Positions 1 to 5,921 of a stretch of DNA of 44,221 nucleotides are shown here, piece after piece (position 1 is the stretch's first letter; every line of letters starts with the position of its first letter). A program made the position numbers and the translations under genes. Under the pieces are notes generated by a model. That model did no database searches. It worked only from the letters and a program-made list of their open reading frames with translations, and had not been told where the DNA came from. This DNA is from Scatosoma sp045542595 (GTDB taxonomy: Bacteria; Bacillota; Clostridia; Christensenellales; Borkfalkiaceae): assembly GCA_045542595.1 (NCBI GenBank), contig JAZQLI010000020.1, positions 1 to 44,221 on the forward strand, in the 5' to 3' direction.

Positions 1-948
1 TTCTATTATCTCCACTGCCTTTTGAATGGAATCGAGATGTTCTTCCAACACTTCTCCACAATTTGATTCCTTATTATCGCTGTTACCTATTGCTTCTTCT
101 GCGAAAATATGCATAGCCGTAAGCGATTTAAATTCTAATTCCGCAAACTTTTCACGTAAAGTATACGGGAACGGCGTTTCCAAAATACAATCGGATAACG
201 CAACGTCTATCGGCACATTTGTATCAATAGTTGCTAATTTTTTAGAAAAAATAGCGCTTTCTTTTCCGTTTATAAGCTTATCGTGTAAAACTCCTGTAAT
301 TTCGTCGATATGCGCATATACGCCTTCAACGTCAAAATACCTATCTAAAAGCGTTGACGCCGATTTTTCGCCTACTCCTGCAACGCCGGGAATATTATCC
401 GATTTATCCCCCATTAAAGCCTTTAAATCAATTATTTGCGACGGTATAAAACCCGTTTCATCTTTAAAATTTTCCGCAGTGAGTTCTAAAATGTCGCTAA
501 CCCCTTTACGAGTAAAGCAAACGGACGTTGTATCGTCTACTAATTGATAAGAATCTCTATCGCCCGTATAAATATACGTCGGCAAACGGAATCTTTTTGC
601 AAGCGTGCCTAAAATATCATCCGCTTCATAACCTTCCAGTTCGCAAATTTTAATTTTCATAACGCGTAATACGTCTTTTAAAATAGGCACTTGCACGGCA
701 AGTTCGTCAGGCATAGGACGACGCCCTGCCTTATAATCGGTATATAATTTATGACGGAAGGTAGGCGCGCGCAAATCGAACGCCACCGCAAAATGCGTAG
801 GTTTTTTATCCGAAATGATTTTTAACATCAATTTAACAAAACCGAATACCCCGTTTGTGGGTGTTCCGCTTTTTGTTGTAAACAATGGCGTTGCGTAAAA
901 CGAACGATTTAATAAACTGTTTCCGTCGATAAGAACTAATTTTTCCAT
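1..948 (-). CDS. polA: DNA polymerase I, N-terminal 5'-3' exonuclease part (cut by window edge)
   Basis: Only the first 316 codons are in the window; the gene runs off the left edge. The protein starts MEKLVLIDGNSLLNR, the FEN/5' nuclease opening with its metal-binding aspartate, and continues with the AYKAGRRPMP-type arch segment, LEGYEADD and TGDRD acidic motifs, and the helix-hairpin-helix segment around GDKSDNIPGVAGVGEKSA. This order is that of the 5'-3' exonuclease domain of bacterial DNA polymerase I, which removes RNA primers and repairs nicks. The ATG at 948 is preceded by AAAGGA. The polymerase domain is not visible, so a stand-alone 5' nuclease cannot be excluded, but the reading frame is still open at base 1, beyond the end of the nuclease fold. 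Confidence 0.9.
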   Translation of the reverse strand, partial: MEKLVLIDGNSLLNRSFYATPLFTTKSGTPTNGVFGFVKLMLKIISDKKPTHFAVAFDLRAPTFRHKLYTDYKAGRRPMPDELAVQVPILKDVLRVMKIKICELEGYEADDILGTLAKRFRLPTYIYTGDRDSYQLVDDTTSVCFTRKGVSDILELTAENFKDETGFIPSQIIDLKALMGDKSDNIPGVAGVGEKSASTLLDRYFDVEGVYAHIDEITGVLHDKLINGKESAIFSKKLATIDTNVPIDVALSDCILETPFPYTLREKFAELEFKSLTAMHIFAEEAIGNSDNKESNCGEVLEEHLDSIQKAVEIIE

Positions 949-981
949 ACGAATCCTTTTTTATATGAACTTTATATTATT

Positions 982-1010
982 ATTGTAACACGAATAAAAA
1001 AAAATCGCAA
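982..1010 (-). promoter_or_regulatory. Probable sigma-A promoter of polA
   Basis: Read on the minus strand: -35 TTGCGA (1005-1010), 17-base spacer, -10 TACAAT (982-987), about 30 bases upstream of the polA start codon. The spacing is ideal and both hexamers are close to consensus. Assigned by eye. Confidence 0.5.
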
Positions 1011-1059
1011 GGAAATATAAAAAAGATTTAAAATTTTATGAAAATCCCCCTTTAAATGC

Positions 1060-1088
1060 TTGCTTTTTTCTTTTTGATTGAGTATAAT
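1060..1088 (+). promoter_or_regulatory. Sigma-A promoter of tRNA-Thr
   Basis: -35 TTGCTT (1060-1065), 17-base spacer, -10 TATAAT (1083-1088). The expected transcript start lies about 30 bases before the mature tRNA 5' end at 1126. Confidence 0.7.
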
Positions 1089-1125
1089 AAATAAGCTGTT
1101 GAAAAGAAAGCGAAACAATTTATAT

Positions 1126-1201
1126 GCTACTGTGGCTCAGTCGGTAGAGCAGCTGATTCGTAATCAGCAGGTCGCCGGTTCAAGTCCGGCCAGTAGCTCC
1201 A
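1126..1201 (+). tRNA. tRNA-Thr(CGT), CCA encoded
   Basis: The 76-base sequence folds as a cloverleaf. The acceptor stem is GCTACTG pairing with CAGTAGC, followed by T and an encoded CCA. The D arm is GCTCAGTCGGTAGAGC. The anticodon stem CTGAT/ATCAG closes the loop TTCGTAA, giving anticodon CGT, which reads the Thr codon ACG. The T arm contains GGTTCAAGTCC. It has its own promoter upstream and a terminator directly downstream. Confidence 0.95.
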
Positions 1202-1238
1202 AGGCAGAACAGTTGGGTTTCCAGCTGTTTTGTTTTTT
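1169..1238 (+). repeat. Direct repeat copy 1 (tRNA-Thr 3' half plus terminator)
   Basis: This 70-base segment covers the end of the anticodon stem, variable loop, T arm, acceptor 3' strand, CCA and the terminator. It recurs at 1318-1387 with only two mismatches (1203 G/A and 1207 G/A). Copy 1 is part of the functional gene. Confidence 0.9.
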
Positions 1239-1240
1239 TT
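1203..1240 (+). terminator. Intrinsic terminator of tRNA-Thr
   Basis: The stem AGAACAGTTGG/CCAGCTGTTTT with a short GTTT loop is followed by a run of eight T. It starts two bases after the CCA end. The same terminator recurs 149 bases downstream as part of the duplicated segment. Confidence 0.8.
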
Positions 1241-1283
1241 ACTTTTTTGAACCGTCATAGACCTGCTGATTAAAAAACGGGGT

Positions 1284-1309
1284 CCCCAAAAATGAAAGCA
1301 TTTTGGGGG
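1284..1309. repeat. Inverted repeat between the two tRNA 3'-half copies
   Basis: CCCCAAAAATG (1284-1294), a four-base loop AAAG, and CATTTTGGGGG (1299-1309) pair with one A-G mismatch. Just upstream, 1260-1272 (GACCTGCTGATTA) is the reverse complement of 1161-1173 inside the tRNA. No T run follows, so it is not an ordinary terminator. Origin unknown. Confidence 0.7.
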
Positions 1310-1317
1310 CAAACAAT

Positions 1318-1387
1318 AGGTCGCCGGTTCAAGTCCGGCCAGTAGCTCCAAAGCAAAACAGTTGGGTTTCCAGCTGTTTTGTTTTTT
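1318..1387 (+). repeat. Direct repeat copy 2: orphan tRNA-Thr 3' half with second terminator
   Basis: The second copy of the 70-base segment (68 of 70 identical) carries the T arm, acceptor 3' strand, CCA and terminator hairpin, but no 5' half. It cannot fold into a tRNA. Such a copy is what is left at the far end of an element integrated into a tRNA 3' end, or after a local duplication; only about 77 bases lie between the copies. The terminator hairpin (about 1353-1387) would stop read-through before the promoter of the next gene. Confidence 0.85.
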
Positions 1388-1393
1388 ATATAC

Positions 1394-1422
1394 TTGACAA
1401 ACCGCTTTAATAATTGTATAAT
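1394..1422 (+). promoter_or_regulatory. Consensus sigma-A promoter of the YhcH-family gene
   Basis: -35 TTGACA (1394-1399), spacer of exactly 17 bases, -10 TATAAT (1417-1422): both hexamers are perfect consensus. A Shine-Dalgarno AAAAGGAG at 1436-1443 sits 7 bases before the ATG at 1451. No operator-like repeat was seen. Confidence 0.85.
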
Positions 1423-1450
1423 AAAAATATAAAAGAAAAGGAGTATTTTT

Positions 1451-1906
1451 ATGATAAAAACAAATTCTATTGAACAATTAAAAAAAGAACTCAATCTTCC
1501 CCAAGAACTTATCGAATTTATAAAAAAGGCAAACACGGAAACGCCTTGCGGTAAATACTTTTTTAGTGATAACTGTTATGCTATGGTGCAAAGTTACGAC
1601 AGTAAGCCTACCACCTATTTAAACGATAATAAGGCCGTACGTATGGAAGCGCATAAAATTTATACGGACGTGCAATTCCTTATTGCAGGCGAAGAAAAGA
1701 TATTATATACAAACGTGGACGGATTAGAAGAAATACAAGCGTACAACCCTGATAAAGACGTACTTTTTTATGCGGCGGAACGTTATGAAACGGTAAAATA
1801 CGGGGCTGGGGATGCAGTGATATTGCCGCCAAGCGACGCACACGCACCCGGACTTGCATTAGACGTATCTAAACCTGTCAAAAAGATTGTAGTCAAAATC
1901 AAATAA
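1451..1906 (+). CDS. YhcH/YjgK/YiaL family protein (DUF386 cupin)
   Basis: This 151-residue protein matches the YhcH/YjgK/YiaL family in length and motifs. It has the central EAHKIYTDVQ stretch, in which Glu and His are metal ligands in the family's double-stranded beta-helix, and the C-terminal LPPSDAHAPG stretch with the second His. Members (EbgC, YiaL, NanQ-like) act on sugars, often as anomerases beside sialic acid, gluconate or beta-galactoside genes. Here it is monocistronic between two tRNAs, so the substrate cannot be inferred. The promoter is a perfect consensus and suggests constitutive expression. Start chosen by the AAAAGGAG site 7 bases upstream. The family is secure; the specific role is unknown. 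Confidence 0.85.
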   Translation: MIKTNSIEQLKKELNLPQELIEFIKKANTETPCGKYFFSDNCYAMVQSYDSKPTTYLNDNKAVRMEAHKIYTDVQFLIAGEEKILYTNVDGLEEIQAYNPDKDVLFYAAERYETVKYGAGDAVILPPSDAHAPGLALDVSKPVKKIVVKIK

Positions 1907-1947
1907 AACAAAAACGTCTCTCGTATTTAACGAGAGACGTTTTTGTT
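1907..1947. terminator. Bidirectional terminator between YhcH gene and tRNA-Leu
   Basis: A perfect 18-base inverted repeat (1907-1924 and 1930-1947) with a five-base loop. The core is ACGTCTCTCGT with A- and T-rich ends, so it serves both strands: the plus-strand YhcH gene and the minus-strand tRNA-Leu whose CCA end touches it at 1947. Confidence 0.85.
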
Positions 1948-2033
1948 GGTGCCGAAGGTGGGACTTGAACCCACACGGTATCGCTACCACTGGATTTTGA
2001 GTCCAGCGCGTCTGCCAATTCCACCACTTCGGC
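1947..2033 (-). tRNA. tRNA-Leu(CAA), CCA encoded
   Basis: The minus strand gives an 87-base class II tRNA with acceptor GCCGAAG/CTTCGGC, discriminator A and encoded CCA. The anticodon stem CTGGA/TCCAG closes loop CTCAAAA, giving anticodon CAA, which reads the Leu codon TTG. It has a long variable arm, and a T arm containing GGTTCAAGTCC. Transcribed alone. Confidence 0.95.
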
Positions 2034-2056
2034 ACAATTCACTTGAAAGCTTTATT

Positions 2057-2085
2057 ATTATATATGATAACAAAAAAAAATGCAA
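2057..2085 (-). promoter_or_regulatory. Sigma-A promoter of tRNA-Leu
   Basis: Minus strand: -35 TTGCAT (2080-2085), 17-base spacer, -10 TATAAT (2057-2062), about 24 bases before the tRNA 5' end at 2033. Confidence 0.75.
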
Positions 2086-2137
2086 GCGTTTTTTTGGACT
2101 TTTTTAAAAAATTTTAACGTATCTATAAAATTTATTA

Positions 2138-2824
2138 TCATAGCTGTACATTCTCCGCCAACAATGCATACGATTGACATAAAAAACAACTTAAATATCG
2201 CATATCTTTAACGTATACGGTTTGCGATTGCATTTCTTCTATTTGCTCCACCGCTTGTTTACAAACGGAAGAAAACTCTGAAAAAACTGTTTCATATTGC
2301 CGTTGCATATATAAAAATTGCCTGCGCTGAATGTTTAAAAACCGCTTAGTAGACTCTTGCGTGGCTCCGTCGTCTAAACGTGCAATTTCTTTATTTAACA
2401 GCCGAATATGCGCATACAAGCATTCAAACGCGCTTTTATACGCGGATGCGGACTGTTTATCTTTTTTCGTTACGAAACGCAAATTTTTTGCGCGTAAAGT
2501 TATCAACAATACGTCTTTATCCTGTAGTTTTAACGATTGATATGCTTGTTCTCCTGACGATACGTCGGTATATACTGCATACGTAACGTAATCCCTATCG
2601 CCGTATGCAAGAGTATACCCTGCACCGCCAAGATATTGCGCATTATGCGTACTTGCTTGTATATGCGAAGACGTTGATACTAAAAAATAGAATTTTTTTT
2701 GCGTTTCAAGTACGGTAGATTTTCTCGTTGCGCCTATACTCAAAAACGATATAACCGCAACCGCTATCCCTAAAACCGTACAAATATATAGTATAATTTT
2801 TTTCCAAAAAAAACCCGTTGTCAT
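2138..2824 (-). CDS. Hypothetical membrane-anchored protein, possible SPOR-like domain
   Basis: This 228-residue protein has one N-terminal transmembrane segment (about residues 8-29, WKKIILYICTVLGIAVAVIS) and an outside-facing remainder. Residues about 45-100 (FYFLVSTSS, then GGAGYTLAYGDRDYVTYAVYTD) resemble a SPOR peptidoglycan-binding domain in their strand pattern with a central glycine turn. This is a resemblance only. The second half is helical, with a charged stretch and six Cys overall. It follows nrdG by 28 bases, but a strong terminator hairpin covers its start codon, so it may not belong to the nrd transcript. The Shine-Dalgarno is weak (GATAGGG). Family not recognised. Confidence 0.6.
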   Translation of the reverse strand: MTTGFFWKKIILYICTVLGIAVAVISFLSIGATRKSTVLETQKKFYFLVSTSSHIQASTHNAQYLGGAGYTLAYGDRDYVTYAVYTDVSSGEQAYQSLKLQDKDVLLITLRAKNLRFVTKKDKQSASAYKSAFECLYAHIRLLNKEIARLDDGATQESTKRFLNIQRRQFLYMQRQYETVFSEFSSVCKQAVEQIEEMQSQTVYVKDMRYLSCFLCQSYALLAENVQL

Positions 2825-2846
2825 ACCCTATCGTATGCAACGGATT
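2806..2846 (-). terminator. Intrinsic terminator after nrdG, overlapping next start codon
   Basis: Minus strand: stem AATCCGTTG + CATAC pairs with GTATG + CAACGGGTT, with one bulged A and loop GATAGG, followed by a run of eight T. The pairing is about 14 bp. It begins only a few bases after the nrdG stop. The ATG of the following gene (2822-2824) lies in the descending arm. Confidence 0.75.
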
Positions 2847-2852
2847 TTTCAA

Positions 2853-3380
2853 TTAGTCCATATACAACACACATTCGTCTTGTCTTAACGTTTTTTGCAC
2901 ATCAATGACTCTTTGATTAGAAGAACCGCGGAATTTCAACCGAATATCTTTAAGCTCTTCCACAAACGGACCGTCAACGAGTACGTCAAAAAGAGAAATC
3001 AATTCCTTTGTGCATTCGGTATTTTTATGTTCTTCTTTGAGTTTGCCTGTCTTTTCGTCAAACACAAACCCTGTATAACACCAAATAGTTTTATTAGGAT
3101 AAAGCTTTTTCACCTTTTGAATGAACGGGTATAACACTTTTTGATTTTGCGGTTCTAACGGTTCGCCACCGAGTAAAGACAGCCCAGCGATAAACGAAGA
3201 ACCCAGCTCGTCTAAAATTCGTTTTTCCACTGCCTCGTCAAACGGTTCGCCATAGGAAAAATCCCAAGCGATTTCATTAAAACAGTTTTTGCAACGATGC
3301 GTACACCCCGAAACAAACAGGGAAATGCGCACGCCTTCTCCGTTTGCTATATCCGTCCATTTTATCGTAGCGTAATTCAT
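2853..3380 (-). CDS. nrdG: Anaerobic ribonucleoside-triphosphate reductase activating protein
   Basis: This 175-residue radical SAM enzyme installs the glycyl radical on NrdD using a [4Fe-4S] cluster and S-adenosylmethionine. The cluster motif CX3CX2C is visible at residues 26-33 (CTHRCKNC), followed by the SAM-binding LLGGEPL stretch. Length is normal for the family. Its ATG overlaps the nrdD stop by one base (TAATG), so the two are translationally coupled. Regulation would come from the nrdD promoter with its NrdR-like boxes. A terminator follows immediately. Confidence 0.96.
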   Translation of the reverse strand: MNYATIKWTDIANGEGVRISLFVSGCTHRCKNCFNEIAWDFSYGEPFDEAVEKRILDELGSSFIAGLSLLGGEPLEPQNQKVLYPFIQKVKKLYPNKTIWCYTGFVFDEKTGKLKEEHKNTECTKELISLFDVLVDGPFVEELKDIRLKFRGSSNQRVIDVQKTLRQDECVLYMD

Positions 3381-5551
3381 TAAAGGTGTAACACTCTATC
3401 TTTTATTTCTTGTGTTCTGCCTTGATTCCAGTACTGCGTACCAATATAACCACAGGTACGGCGTGCAACGTTCATCTTGGCTTGGTCGCGATTTTTACAA
3501 TGAGGACATTCCCAAACGAGCTTGCCCGATTCGTCCGTTTGAATTTGAATTTCGCCGTCGAATCCGCATACTTGGCAATAATCACTCTTCGTGTTTAATT
3601 CGGCGTACATAATGTTTTCATAGATAAATTTCATTACCGAAAGCACTGCAGGAATATTATTTTGCATATTAGGTACTTCTACGTAGCTAATAGCACCACC
3701 GGGCGAAAGTTGTTGAAATTCGCTTTCAAATTTCAATTTCGTAAACGCATCGATAGGTTCGGAAACGTGTACGTGATAACTGTTGGTGATATAATTTTTA
3801 TCGGTAACACCGGGGATAACGCCAAAACGTTTTTGTAAGCATTTCGAGAATTTATACGTCGTGCTTTCAAGCGGAGTACCATACAACGAGAAATCAATAT
3901 TCTCTTTCGCTTTCCATTGTTTACATTTATCGTTCATACGTTGCATAACGGCAAGTGCAAAAGGCTTCGCTTCCGCATCAGTATGCGATTTGCCTGTCAT
4001 ATATTTAACGCATTCGTATAAACCCGCATAACCAAGCGAAATAGTAGAATATCCGCCAAACAAAAGCTCGTCAATCGTTTCCCCTTTCTTTAAGCGCGCC
4101 AACGCACCGTATTGCCACAAGATAGGAGCAGCATCGGAAAGCGTACCCCTTAAACGGTTATGACGATACATCAAAGCTCGATAGCAAAGTTGTAAACGTT
4201 CGTCGAAAATATCCCAGAATTTATCCATATCGCCGCCCGAAGAGAGTGCTACGTCCACCAGGTTAATGGTAACAACGCCTTGGTTGAAACGCCCGTAATA
4301 TTTAGGCTTACCGTTTTCGTCTACGTACGGAGTTAAGAAGCTTCTACAACCCATACAGGTATAACAATGCCCTTCTCCGTTTTTATCTACCTTGTATTCG
4401 AGCATTTTCTTTTCGGAAATATAATCGGGTACCATACGTTTTGCGGTACAGGTAGCCGCAAGTTCCGTCAAATACCAGTAGGGTTGTTCTTCGGAAATAT
4501 TATCCGGCTCAAGCACGTAGATAAGCTTGGGGAATGCAGGCGTAATCCATACGCCAGATTCGTTCTTTACGCCCTTGATTCTTTGCTTAAGCGTTTCTTC
4601 AATAATCATAGCAAGGTCGGCTTTTTCCTGTTCGTTTCTCGCTTCGTTAAGATACATAAACACCGTAACGAACGGCGCTTGCCCGTTGGTCGTGAGCAAG
4701 GTAACCACTTGGTATTGAATGGTTTGAATTCCCCTTCTGATTTCGTCGCGCAAACGCTTTTCAGCTATATCGATAATATCCGTTTCAAATACGCCGAGAT
4801 TTGCAAATTCTTCCGCGACTTCTTTACGGATTTTTTGACGGGAAATTTCTACGAAGGGAGCAAGATGCGTAAGCGAAATACTTTGTCCGCCATACTGATT
4901 AGAAGCCACTTGTGCGATAATTTGCGTAGCGATATTGCAAGCCGTAGAAAAGCTGTGCGGTTTTTCGATAAGCGTACCCGAAATAACCGTGCCGTTTTGT
5001 AACATATCTTCTAAGTTTACAAGGTCGCAGTTATGCATATGTTGCGCGAAATAGTCCGCGTCGTGGAAATGGATAAGTCCGTTATCGTGCGCCGCTACAA
5101 TATCTTCAGGCAATAAAATACGGCGAGTAAGGTCTTTGGATACTTCCCCTGCCATATAATCGCGTTGTACGCTGTTTACCGTAGGATTTTTATTAGAGTT
5201 TTCTTGCTTAACTTCTTCGTTATTGCATTCAATTAACGTCAAAATTTGCGCGTCGGTAGTGTTTGCCTTTCTAACAAGTTGACGAGTATAACGGTACGTA
5301 ATATATTTACGCGCCAAAACAAACGCCTTCATATCCATAAGACGGTTTTCCACCATATCTTGCACTTCTTCAACGTGCGCCGAACGCACCATCGACATAC
5401 ATTCTTTTTCCACGTCGGCGGCAAGTGCAATAATTTGCTCCTCCGTGATACGCGCCGATTCCATAATTTCTTTGTTTGCTTTACGAACAGCGTCTTCTAT
5501 CTTTTTCCTATCAAATACCGTTTCCTGTCCGCTTCTTTTAATAATTTTCAT
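3380..5551 (-). CDS. nrdD: Anaerobic ribonucleoside-triphosphate reductase (class III)
   Basis: This 723-residue protein reduces NTPs to dNTPs under anaerobiosis. The N-terminal ATP-cone (residues 1 to about 95, starting MKIIKRSGQETVFDRKKI) is the allosteric dATP/ATP switch. The ten-stranded barrel follows with HNCDLVNLEDML. The C-terminal zinc site has CQVCG and CPHC pairs, and the glycyl radical loop RTCGYIG lies at about 698-704, with the radical glycine near 701. All expected catalytic features are present. It heads an operon with nrdG. Upstream, a sigma-A promoter is overlapped by NrdR-like boxes. Oxygen-sensitive chemistry fits a strict anaerobe. Confidence 0.97.
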   Translation of the reverse strand: MKIIKRSGQETVFDRKKIEDAVRKANKEIMESARITEEQIIALAADVEKECMSMVRSAHVEEVQDMVENRLMDMKAFVLARKYITYRYTRQLVRKANTTDAQILTLIECNNEEVKQENSNKNPTVNSVQRDYMAGEVSKDLTRRILLPEDIVAAHDNGLIHFHDADYFAQHMHNCDLVNLEDMLQNGTVISGTLIEKPHSFSTACNIATQIIAQVASNQYGGQSISLTHLAPFVEISRQKIRKEVAEEFANLGVFETDIIDIAEKRLRDEIRRGIQTIQYQVVTLLTTNGQAPFVTVFMYLNEARNEQEKADLAMIIEETLKQRIKGVKNESGVWITPAFPKLIYVLEPDNISEEQPYWYLTELAATCTAKRMVPDYISEKKMLEYKVDKNGEGHCYTCMGCRSFLTPYVDENGKPKYYGRFNQGVVTINLVDVALSSGGDMDKFWDIFDERLQLCYRALMYRHNRLRGTLSDAAPILWQYGALARLKKGETIDELLFGGYSTISLGYAGLYECVKYMTGKSHTDAEAKPFALAVMQRMNDKCKQWKAKENIDFSLYGTPLESTTYKFSKCLQKRFGVIPGVTDKNYITNSYHVHVSEPIDAFTKLKFESEFQQLSPGGAISYVEVPNMQNNIPAVLSVMKFIYENIMYAELNTKSDYCQVCGFDGEIQIQTDESGKLVWECPHCKNRDQAKMNVARRTCGYIGTQYWNQGRTQEIKDRVLHL

Positions 5552-5629
5552 TCCTTGCTTCCTCCTACGTATGCGTTTGTCCTATTCCTAAACTATATAC
5601 ACATCTTCTATTCGTTTCACTTTCGTCAA

Positions 5630-5645
5630 ACACAAGATATTGTAT
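5630..5645. promoter_or_regulatory. NrdR-like box 1
   Basis: ACACAAGATATTGTAT resembles the known NrdR consensus ACACWATATATWGTGT, an imperfect 16-base palindrome. It sits just downstream of the inferred nrdDG transcription start. Its centre is 43 bases from box 2, about four helical turns. Confidence 0.55.
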
Positions 5646-5669
5646 GCTCTTTTCATACCGTGCCTTATT

Positions 5670-5697
5670 ATTATACCATATCTTGTGGCAAAGTCAA
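5670..5697 (-). promoter_or_regulatory. Sigma-A promoter of nrdDG
   Basis: Minus strand: -35 TTGACT (5692-5697), 16-base spacer, -10 TATAAT (5670-5675). The transcript would start near 5663, leaving a leader of about 110 bases. NrdR-like box 2 occupies the spacer and -10, box 3 lies just upstream of -35, and box 1 lies just downstream of the start point. Confidence 0.7.
5673..5688. promoter_or_regulatory. NrdR-like box 2 (overlaps nrdDG -10)
   Basis: Read on the minus strand CCACAAGATATGGTAT, 14 of 16 identical to box 1. It overlaps the -10 and spacer of the nrdDG promoter, the expected place for a repressor site. Its centre is 33 bases from that of box 3, about three helical turns, close to the usual NrdR pair spacing. 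Confidence 0.6.
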
Positions 5698-5705
5698 GCA
5701 CTCAA

Positions 5706-5721
5706 ACACAAAATATAGTAT
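5706..5721. promoter_or_regulatory. NrdR-like box 3 (upstream of nrdDG -35)
   Basis: ACACAAAATATAGTAT, again close to the NrdR consensus, 8 bases upstream of the -35 hexamer. Confidence 0.55.
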
Positions 5722-5851
5722 AGAAAAAAGTTATAACAAAAATGCATCTTTTTAAGGGAAAATTGCGTTTTCCCTTTTAAAACCGAGCGAAAACGATTTT
5801 TTAGAAAAATATAGGTATACAAAAATAAAATAATATACACATTTTTTATAG

Positions 5852-5883
5852 AAAAAGACGGAACGTATTGTGCTCCGTCTTTT
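5852..5883 (-). terminator. Terminator of the DUF1934-MBL-rho-like operon
   Basis: Minus strand: AAAAGACGGA pairs with TCCGTCTTTT around an 11-base loop, followed by T residues. It lies about 40 bases after the rho-like stop codon. Confidence 0.75.
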
Positions 5884-5888
5884 CAATA

Positions 5889-5906
5889 ACCACAATATCT
5901 TGTGGT
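5889..5906. promoter_or_regulatory. Distal NrdR-like palindrome
   Basis: ACCACAATATCTTGTGGT is an almost perfect palindrome sharing the CCACAAGATATTGTGG core with boxes 1 and 2. It lies between the rho-like stop codon and its terminator, about 190 bases upstream of the nrdDG -35. It could be a distal NrdR site or a coincidence. The rest of the stretch 5722-5850 is AT-rich and shows nothing recognisable. Confidence 0.4.
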
Positions 5907-5921
5907 TTTCACCGTTTACAG

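Noticed and set aside
26..547. Plus-strand open frame opposite polA
   Set aside because: It is the antisense of the 5' nuclease coding sequence; the minus-strand frame has clear family motifs, this one has none.
1261..1350. Second tRNA gene at the repeated 3' half
   Set aside because: Only the T arm and 3' acceptor strand are present; no D arm, anticodon arm or 5' acceptor strand precede it.
1078..1536. Three short open frames through the tRNA-Thr and its repeat
   Set aside because: They translate tRNA and terminator sequence (recurring WSYWPDLNRRP-type peptides typical of mis-called tRNA genes).
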